The position numbers were made by a program, and so were the translations under genes. Shown here one piece after another: positions 1 to 4,798 of a DNA stretch of 8,560 bases (the first letter of the stretch is position 1; each line of letters begins with the position of its first letter). Source of the DNA: Phycisphaerales bacterium (GTDB lineage: Bacteria > Planctomycetota > Phycisphaerae > Phycisphaerales > UBA1924); the NCBI GenBank assembly GCA_025453375.1, contig JALOQT010000027.1, positions 1 through 8,560 of the forward strand, given 5' to 3'. The notes beneath the pieces were generated by a model. That model searched no databases and was not told the origin of the DNA. It worked only from the letters and a program-made list of their open reading frames with translations.

Positions 1-12
1 AGGGCTGCCGCC

Positions 13-17
13 AGGAG
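13..17 (+). promoter_or_regulatory. Shine-Dalgarno site of the lectin-like gene
   Basis: AGGAG lies 6 nt before the ATG at 24. It supports that start, which also gives a complete signal peptide. Any promoter lies left of the window. Confidence 0.75.
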
Positions 18-23
18 CGAAAC

Positions 24-1340
24 ATGTTCAGTGCACCGACGAAACTCATGCCGGTTCTCGCGATGACCTCCGCGCTGGTGGCTACCGCTGGCTCGGCCCT
101 GGCCCAGGGTGTCAACTTCTGGGTGCCCATCAGCATGACGCCGGTGGCCAATGACCGGATGCAGAACCGCAACTTCTTCTATCCGGCTGGGTCACAGTTG
201 CTTGGCGGGGTGCCGTTCTTCATCGATCCGATCGTCAACAGCACGTGGAACGCCAACCTCGCCACCAGCGGGCCCAACCCCAACGGCAACCCGCGCGTCG
301 TCGAACTCGTCGTCAACCTGCAAGGTGCACGCGAGGTGCACACGCTGATCAATACTGACTGGGGCCAGGGTGGCCCGGCCAGTTTCGCGCGCGTCGAGTT
401 CGTCGGTTCGGGCGGGCTGCTGCATGGTGTCGACCTCGTCGGCAACGTGGATATCCGCGACTGGAACCAATTCGCCTGGACCAACACCATCAACGGCACC
501 AGCACCACCGAGGTCTGGACGGCCGGCTCGGTCCGGCTTGATAAGCAGCGGTTCATCCTGCCCGTCGCGTTCCACACCGCCGAGTTGCGCCGCATTCGAT
601 TTATTGATACAGGTGCGGCGGAGTTCCAGCGAATCCTCGTCTCTGGTGCATCGGTCCTCGTGCCGCGGCCGCGGGCGCGGGTCTGGTCCAGCGCCTTTGG
701 TGGCAACGACAAGCGCTATCTCGCGGTGCAGGCGTTGGCTGGCATCACCTGGGCCGACGCCAATGCCGCCGCCATCGCCCTCGGGGGCACGCTGGCGGAC
801 ATCACCAGCGCGGCGGAGAACGCGTTCGTCTTCTCACTCATCGGCGGCAATCAGGCCTACTGGCAGGCTGATTCGAACAACAACAACGTCCAATGGGGTC
901 CGTGGATCGGTGGCCAGCAGGCGATCGGTGCCAGCGAGCCGGATGGCAACTGGTCATGGACCAGCGGCGCTCCATGGGCTTACACCAACTGGGCCCAGAT
1001 CGAGCCGAACAACTTCGGCCCCAATGGTGAAGACCGCCTCGGCTTCATCGCATACAACGTGCCCGCCGCGAGCACGTGGAACGATTTTGCCGGCGCGAGC
1101 CTCCTCCGTGGCTACATCGTCGAATTGCCCGCATGCCTCGCGGATGTGGCTGGCCCGAACCAATCCATCGGCGCCGATGGCGAACTGACGGCTGACGACA
1201 TCATTGTCTTCCTGTCGTGGTACTTCGGTGCTGACCCGCGGGCGAACATCGCCGGCCCGAACCAAAGCCCGATTCCCGACAATACCTTCACCGCTGATGA
1301 CATCATCGTCTTCCTCAGCCGCTATTTCGGCGGATGCTGA
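24..1340 (+). CDS. Secreted C-type-lectin-like protein with GC-type dockerin tail
   Basis: A 438-residue exported protein. Residues 1-27 form a signal peptide (hydrophobic 9-26, A-L-A cleavage motif before Gln28). Residues 30-215 are a beta-rich module I cannot assign, with conserved-looking blocks GGVPFFID (61-68), VHTLINTDWGQGG (105-117) and VDIRDWN (142-148). Residues 229-368 look like a C-type-lectin-like domain: WIGG (294-297), EPDGNW (305-310), YTNW (320-323), EPNN (327-330) and WND (352-354). The EPN and WND motifs are the calcium and sugar ligands of mannose-type lectins, so sugar binding is likely. The domain has no cysteine, whereas classical lectins have disulfides. Residues 371-438 are two dockerin-like repeats with TADDIIVFL (389-397, 423-431), a Cys at 371 and a terminal Gly-Cys. 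AGGAG at 13-17 supports the ATG at 24. The ligand and anchoring partner are unknown. Confidence 0.88.
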   Translation: MFSAPTKLMPVLAMTSALVATAGSALAQGVNFWVPISMTPVANDRMQNRNFFYPAGSQLLGGVPFFIDPIVNSTWNANLATSGPNPNGNPRVVELVVNLQGAREVHTLINTDWGQGGPASFARVEFVGSGGLLHGVDLVGNVDIRDWNQFAWTNTINGTSTTEVWTAGSVRLDKQRFILPVAFHTAELRRIRFIDTGAAEFQRILVSGASVLVPRPRARVWSSAFGGNDKRYLAVQALAGITWADANAAAIALGGTLADITSAAENAFVFSLIGGNQAYWQADSNNNNVQWGPWIGGQQAIGASEPDGNWSWTSGAPWAYTNWAQIEPNNFGPNGEDRLGFIAYNVPAASTWNDFAGASLLRGYIVELPACLADVAGPNQSIGADGELTADDIIVFLSWYFGADPRANIAGPNQSPIPDNTFTADDIIVFLSRYFGGC

Positions 1341-1341
1341 G

Positions 1342-1359
1342 TGATGGCGAAAGCCATCA
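1342..1359 (+). other. Perfect 7-bp hairpin with GAAA loop just after the stop
   Basis: TGATGGC (1342-1348) and GCCATCA (1353-1359) pair perfectly around a GAAA loop, a GNRA-type tetraloop. The hairpin starts one base after the TGA of the lectin-like gene. Its 3' arm is the first unit of the heptamer array that follows. No T-tract follows, so it is not a textbook intrinsic terminator, but it could protect or end the transcript. Confidence 0.6.
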
Positions 1360-1380
1360 GCCATCAGCCATCAGCCATCA
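1352..1380. repeat. 7-bp tandem array, GCCATCA x4
   Basis: Four perfect head-to-tail copies of GCCATCA occupy 1353-1380. The next bases, GGCCTCA (1381-1387), look like a degenerate fifth copy. The array begins 12 nt after the stop of the lectin-like gene. Its unit resembles that of the array at 4770-4790 when each is read in the sense of its upstream gene. Confidence 0.9.
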
Positions 1381-1434
1381 GGCCTCAGGGATTGGGGATC
1401 AGGAACCGAGAGCCTTCACCAGCAGGCAGCACGC

Positions 1435-1511
1435 CACCTTCTCCCGCCATGCGGGAGAAGGTGCCGAGGCCCGCTCGGGGGGGCAGCGGGCCGTAGGCGG
1501 ATGAGGGTGCG
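1435..1511. repeat. REP-like double palindromic element
   Basis: The left part is a perfect 13-bp inverted repeat with a 3-nt loop (CACCTTCTCCCGC at 1435-1447, its complement at 1451-1463). The right part is a perfect 8-bp inverted repeat, GGCCCGCT (1468-1475) with AGCGGGCC (1485-1492), with a G7-containing 9-nt loop. A tail GGCGGATGAGGGTGCG follows at 1496-1511. From memory, palindromes of the type CTTCTCCCGC/GCGGGAGAAG followed by GGATGAGGG are dispersed intergenic repeats in many high-GC bacteria. Placed between convergent genes, it could act as a two-way transcription stop or mRNA stabiliser. No T-tract is present. Confidence 0.75.
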
Positions 1512-1531
1512 TCTCACATCTCACGTCTCAC
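1511..1531. repeat. 7-bp tandem array, GTGAGAY x3 (minus sense)
   Basis: The plus strand reads GTCTCAC, ATCTCAC, GTCTCAC in tandem. In the sense of the minus-strand gene ending at 1539 this is GTGAGAC, GTGAGAT, GTGAGAC, beginning about 7 nt after its TGA. The intervening bases, GTGGGGT, may be a further decayed unit. Confidence 0.85.
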
Positions 1532-1538
1532 ACCCCAC

Positions 1539-2480
1539 TCAGCACCCCGCGAAATACGCGCCCAGGAAGACGATGATGTCGTCGGCCGTCAGCGTGTTGT
1601 CGGGGATTGTGCTTTGGTTCGGCCCGGCGATGTTGGCGCGCGGGTCGTTGGCGAAGTAGCGGCCGAGGAAGACGATGATGTCGTCGGCCGTCGTTACGCC
1701 ATCGGGGTTGGATTGCTGGTTCGGCCCGGCGATGTCAGCCACGCAGGGCGTGTCCTGCACGATCGCCCGCATGAACAGGTTGCCCGAGACGCCGAACTGG
1801 AACCCGGCAACGTTCGTCAGCGGCTGGAACCACTGTGTCTGCGTGATGCCGACTTCCGGCCACGTGCCGTAGAGCGCATTGCGACCTGGCGTCTGGAACT
1901 GCGGCTGGCCGGGCGGGCGGTCAGAGCAGACGCTCGGCCCGATGGACTGGTTGGTTGCCGCGCCAAATCGCAGCCCGACGGTGATGAAGTCCGGGCGCGT
2001 CGTCAGCGTGATGTTCTCCGTGCCGAAGTCAAACTCGTTGAGGAACCCGTCAGTCATCACGGGGATCAGCCCATCACCACCCGCGGCGTCGACCTCCGAG
2101 TCAAACCGCAGGATCGCATTGGGCTGCAGCACCGACCCGCTGTACACCACGATCGACCCCTGCGTGCTGTTGGGCTGCGTCTGGGGTGATGTGCTCGCCC
2201 AGAAGATCTGTACACGCTTGACCTTGATCGGCGGACGCAGCGAGGCGGGCACAGGCAGGATCGCCGCGGCGATCTCGCCGGCATCAAACCCCGCCTGAAT
2301 GCTCATCTGCGCATCAGCCACGGTCGAGACATCATCGGGGAAGCGGTCGTTCTTGAGGATGCGCTCGCCCGGGGCCAGGCCGCTCTGCGCCAGCGCACTG
2401 CCCGCCAGCATGGCGACAACGCTCGCCCCACCAAGCACACACTGGCCACCAGACCGACGCTTGTGATTCGCAACACGCAT
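1539..2480 (-). CDS. Secreted protein of unknown function with GC-type dockerin tail
   Basis: A 313-residue exported protein. Residues 1-31 form a signal peptide with a basic start (H6-K7-R8-R9), a hydrophobic core at 15-30 and an A-L-A cleavage motif before Gln32. The segment GSALAQ is identical to that in the lectin-like protein. Residues 35-242 look beta-rich and match no family I recognise. A cysteine sits at 185. Residues 246-313 hold a Cys followed by two dockerin-like repeats, each with TADDIIVFL (264-272, 298-306), and a terminal Gly-Cys. The second repeat is nearly identical to that of the convergent neighbour. The ATG at 2480 is preceded by GGAG (plus-strand CTCC, 2487-2490) at 6 nt, and the signal peptide starts there, which supports this start. 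Surface or extracellular location is inferred; the function is unknown. Confidence 0.82.
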   Translation of the reverse strand: MRVANHKRRSGGQCVLGGASVVAMLAGSALAQSGLAPGERILKNDRFPDDVSTVADAQMSIQAGFDAGEIAAAILPVPASLRPPIKVKRVQIFWASTSPQTQPNSTQGSIVVYSGSVLQPNAILRFDSEVDAAGGDGLIPVMTDGFLNEFDFGTENITLTTRPDFITVGLRFGAATNQSIGPSVCSDRPPGQPQFQTPGRNALYGTWPEVGITQTQWFQPLTNVAGFQFGVSGNLFMRAIVQDTPCVADIAGPNQQSNPDGVTTADDIIVFLGRYFANDPRANIAGPNQSTIPDNTLTADDIIVFLGAYFAGC

Positions 2481-2773
2481 GGCTTTCTCCCGCTAGCAAA
2501 CCCCCCAGCGACTGGCCCGCACAGCAATGGCCCGCCCGGTCAGCAGAACGCTCCGGCAGGGACCACCCAGGCCACCTGTCTATACGTGTACCACAGATTT
2601 CAGATTCCCGCCAGTGTTCAGCATCTGCAGGCCGGGTTGAGGGCAGCTTTCCGCCCGAGAACCCCTTAGGGGTGGGCGTTGGCGGCTACCCTACACCTTC
2701 GCGACCGAGGGGCGGCGCTGTGCTGGGAAGTCCGGCCGGTCCGCGGTGCCTGAGGCGAGATGGAGTCCACTGC
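2481..2773. other. Divergent intergenic region (dockerin gene / pepA)
   Basis: Promoters for both flanking genes should lie here, but I find no convincing -35/-10 pair. The least GC-rich patch is 2581-2607. It contains plus-strand TATACGTGTA and a two-copy direct repeat, CAGATTT (2594-2600) and CAGATTC (2601-2607). On the minus strand the patch reads TATAGA, a 4/6 match to a -10 box, with no good -35. A short inverted repeat, ACCCC-TTA-GGGGT, lies at 2661-2673. No separate gene is supported: the reading frames here look like antisense or upstream extensions. Confidence 0.5.
2762..2765 (+). promoter_or_regulatory. Shine-Dalgarno site that sets the pepA start
   Basis: GGAG is 8 nt before the ATG at 2774. 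The same frame is open back to an ATG at 2672, adding 34 codons. That extension is rich in Pro, Gly and Arg, unlike a PepA N-terminus. The 2774 start yields 503 residues, the length of E. coli PepA. Confidence 0.7.
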
Positions 2774-4285
2774 ATGTTCAGCGAAGTCCGCGTTGAGAGC
2801 CGTCCGGTGCCGCAGGTCGTGGTGGTGGGCCGTTTCAAGGATGAAGACCTCGCCTCCCTGCTGCCCAAGAAGGCTCCGTGGGCGGGCGTGGCGGTCGAAG
2901 CCTCGCAGCGGATGGAACTCGGTGGCGGCGATCTGGGCAAGATCGCCGAGGCCTTCCCGGCGCCGACCGCCGATGGCCCATCGCGCGTCGTGATCGTCGG
3001 GCTGGGGAAGAAGGGGTCGTTCAAGGCCGAGCAGGCGCGCACGGCGATCGCCGCCGTCGCCCGTCGGCTCGCCAGCGTCAAGGCTGAGCACGCGCTGCTG
3101 GCCCTTGGCCCGGCGCTGGATGCGGCGGAGATGAACGCCACGGCCTTTGGCCGCTGCGCCGGCGAGGCCTTCGGCCTGCTGTCGTGGGACAATCTGGCAT
3201 TCAAGGGCAGCGTCGGCGAGAAGGCGCGCAAGGAAAGCCCCCGTCCGTCGATCAGCATCGATGCCGATCGCAAGGCCAGCCGCACGGGCCTGGAGTATGG
3301 GCTGGCGCTGGCCGAGAGTGTGAACATGTGCCGCAGCCTGTCTGAGACGCCGCCAAACATCGCCACGCCGGACTACATCGCGGGCCTGGCCCAGAAGATG
3401 GCCAAGCAGTGCGGGCTGAAGTTCAGCGTCATCAAGGGCAAGGACCTGGAGAAGGAACAGCTCGTCGGGCACATCAACGTCGGCAAGGCCAGCGAAAACG
3501 GCCCGTGCATGATCCGCCTGGAATACACCCCCGAGAAGGTCGCCAAGAACAAGACCAAGCCCGCGGTGCTCATCGGCAAGACGATGACCTACGACACCGG
3601 CGGCCTGTCGCTGAAGGTCAACAACGGGATGGTCGGGATGAAGCGGGACAAGGACGGCGGCTGTGCCGTGCTGGGCGCGATGCACGCGATCGCCACGATC
3701 GTCAAGCCCAATCGCCCGGTCGTAGCGCTGCTTTGCAGCGCTGAGAACAGCATCAGCGATGAGGCCTATCGCCCAGATGACGTCATCACCTATCGCAACG
3801 GCGTGACCGTCGAGATCACCAACACCGACGCCGAGGGCCGCCTGGTCCTGGCCGACGGCTTCTGCTGGGCGTGCGACAAGGAAGACCCGGCGTACATCGT
3901 CGAGCTCTCCACGCTGACCGGCGGCGTCGTGACGGCCCTGGGCAGCACGTTCTGCGGCATGTTCTGCGATGATGACACCCTGCGCGGGCGCGTCGAGGCG
4001 GCGGCGGCAGTCAGCGGCGAGCGCGTCTGGCGCTTACCCATGCACCAGGAATATCGCGACATGATGAAGTCACCCGTCGCCGACATCCTCAACAGCAACC
4101 CCAACCGCAAGGCCCACGCCGGGCAGGGCGCGGCGTTCCTGTCCTACTTCGTCAAGGACGGCATCCCCTGGTGCCACCTGGACATCGCCGGCGTGCACGT
4201 TTCAGAGAGCGACAGCGGCATGTTCGCCAAGGGCAGCAATGGCTGGGGCGTGCGGATCCTCACCGACCTGATCGGGCAGGAGTGA
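2774..4285 (+). CDS. pepA: Leucyl aminopeptidase (M17 family, PepA)
   Basis: A cytosolic, two-metal aminopeptidase that removes N-terminal residues such as leucine from peptides, normally a hexamer. From ATG 2774 it has 503 residues. Residues 1-150 form the variable N-terminal domain and about 165-503 the catalytic domain. The M17 signature NTDAEGRL is at 350-357. By alignment to E. coli PepA, the metal ligands are K269, D274, D292, D352 and E354, and the catalytic pair is K281 and R356; all are present. Other family blocks are YDTGGLSLK (273-281) and WCHLDIAG (466-473). One small departure is MKRDKDGG (289-296), where many members have MKxDMxGA. A 117-residue membrane protein follows after 32 nt and may be co-transcribed. 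PepA in enterobacteria also binds DNA; nothing here tests that. Confidence 0.96.
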   Translation: MFSEVRVESRPVPQVVVVGRFKDEDLASLLPKKAPWAGVAVEASQRMELGGGDLGKIAEAFPAPTADGPSRVVIVGLGKKGSFKAEQARTAIAAVARRLASVKAEHALLALGPALDAAEMNATAFGRCAGEAFGLLSWDNLAFKGSVGEKARKESPRPSISIDADRKASRTGLEYGLALAESVNMCRSLSETPPNIATPDYIAGLAQKMAKQCGLKFSVIKGKDLEKEQLVGHINVGKASENGPCMIRLEYTPEKVAKNKTKPAVLIGKTMTYDTGGLSLKVNNGMVGMKRDKDGGCAVLGAMHAIATIVKPNRPVVALLCSAENSISDEAYRPDDVITYRNGVTVEITNTDAEGRLVLADGFCWACDKEDPAYIVELSTLTGGVVTALGSTFCGMFCDDDTLRGRVEAAAAVSGERVWRLPMHQEYRDMMKSPVADILNSNPNRKAHAGQGAAFLSYFVKDGIPWCHLDIAGVHVSESDSGMFAKGSNGWGVRILTDLIGQE

Positions 4286-4290
4286 GGCGG

Positions 4291-4300
4291 CCCGGCCGGG
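4291..4300. other. 10-bp perfect palindrome in the pepA downstream gap
   Basis: CCCGGCCGGG is self-complementary and lies 6 nt after the pepA stop, in the 32-nt gap before the next gene. With no loop it makes a weak hairpin. In such GC-rich DNA it may be chance. Confidence 0.3.
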
Positions 4301-4317
4301 ACCGAAGAGTGTGACGC

Positions 4318-4671
4318 ATGACCATCTCTCGACTTCTGGCGATTGTCGGTGGCTTGCTGCTGGCGGCGGGCGTGGCGATGCTGGCCAACGCCGGCAAGCA
4401 TGGCCGCGCAGCGGCGGCCGAGGCGCAGGCGAAAATGGAATTGCTGATCAACCAGGGTGCGATCGACGTCCGCGCCATTGAGGGGCGCGTGCCAGCGGAG
4501 TATCGCATCAACCCGGCCGAAGGCCGCCAGAGGCTGGAGATCGGCGCGTGGCTGACCGAGCAGTCCGGCGCGGGCTACACACGACGCGAACTGACCGGCG
4601 GCGTCGGCGTCGCCAGCCTCGGCCTGATTGGCCTGGGCGCGGCGTGGTGGACCGGCAGGCGGAAGAAGTAG
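4318..4671 (+). CDS. Small membrane protein of unknown function, two predicted helices
   Basis: A 117-residue protein I do not recognise. A hydrophobic helix spans about 5-24 and a second about 94-112, ending in the basic tail GRRKK. Between them is a soluble loop of about 70 residues beginning with an Ala-rich stretch (30-40). The loop is partly charged and has no cysteine. The positive-inside rule suggests both ends are cytoplasmic and the loop is outside. The first helix could instead be an uncleaved signal. ATG 4318 is preceded by GAAGAG (4304-4309) at 8 nt, a modest ribosome site. The gene lies 32 nt after pepA on the same strand, so an operon is plausible. Codon third positions are GC-rich like the neighbours. 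The function is unknown. Confidence 0.65.
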   Translation: MTISRLLAIVGGLLLAAGVAMLANAGKHGRAAAAEAQAKMELLINQGAIDVRAIEGRVPAEYRINPAEGRQRLEIGAWLTEQSGAGYTRRELTGGVGVASLGLIGLGAAWWTGRRKK

Positions 4672-4746
4672 GCATCGAGAGCGGTCGGGGCCGCGGCGCG
4701 GATTGGACAGAGGTGGGCCAAAGGCCGTTCGCCCGGCCCGGAGGTC

Positions 4747-4758
4747 CGGGGTACCCCG
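4747..4758. other. 12-bp perfect palindrome CGGGGTACCCCG
   Basis: CGGGGTACCCCG is fully self-complementary about the TA at 4752-4753. It lies between two convergent genes, where a protein-binding site or terminator part is possible. Function is not established. Confidence 0.5.
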
Positions 4759-4769
4759 CGCGCACTTGC

Positions 4770-4790
4770 TGATGTCCGATGCCTGATGCC
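4770..4790. repeat. 7-bp tandem array, GGCATCA-like x3 (minus sense)
   Basis: In the sense of the TonB-like gene the units are GGCATCA, GGCATCG and GACATCA, beginning 8 nt after its TGA. The unit differs by one base from the GCCATCA repeated behind the lectin-like gene. Confidence 0.8.
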
Positions 4791-4798
4791 TTCCCCAC

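Larger units (their letters stand above)
1233..1646. repeat. Imperfect 108-bp inverted repeat formed by two dockerin tails
   Basis: The final 108 bp of the two convergent dockerin genes (1233-1340 and 1539-1646) are inverted copies of each other. A codon-by-codon hand alignment gives 87 of 108 identical bases without gaps. Most differences are synonymous, so protein selection explains much of the similarity. The arms flank the 198-bp intergenic region. Confidence 0.8.
4672..4798. other. Convergent intergenic region
   Basis: It separates the small membrane gene (+) from the TonB-like gene (-). It holds a perfect 12-bp palindrome at 4747-4758, an overlapping CCCGG-AGGT-CCGGG hairpin at 4737-4750 and the heptamer array at 4770-4790. 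The palindrome and hairpin share bases, so only one can form at a time. No T-tract terminator is seen on either strand. Confidence 0.6.

Noticed and set aside
1352..1380. CRISPR array
   Set aside because: The units are 7 bp and directly abutting with no spacers, and no cas gene is present.
1435..1492. Intrinsic (rho-independent) terminator
   Set aside because: The hairpins are strong but neither strand has a T-tract after them. REP-like element is the better label; a termination role stays possible.
2581..2607. Sigma-70 promoter of the minus-strand dockerin gene
   Set aside because: Only a 4/6 match to -10 (TATAGA) and no -35 at 16-18 nt; too weak to call.
2672..2773. Upstream 34-codon extension of pepA from ATG 2672
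   Set aside because: The 2774 start has GGAG at 8 nt and gives the standard 503-residue length. The extension has Pro/Gly/Arg composition and no ribosome site.
2666..3685. Long minus-strand open frame opposite pepA
   Set aside because: pepA is certain from its catalytic motifs. The antisense frame is His/Arg/Ala-rich with no domain, typical of GC-rich shadow frames.
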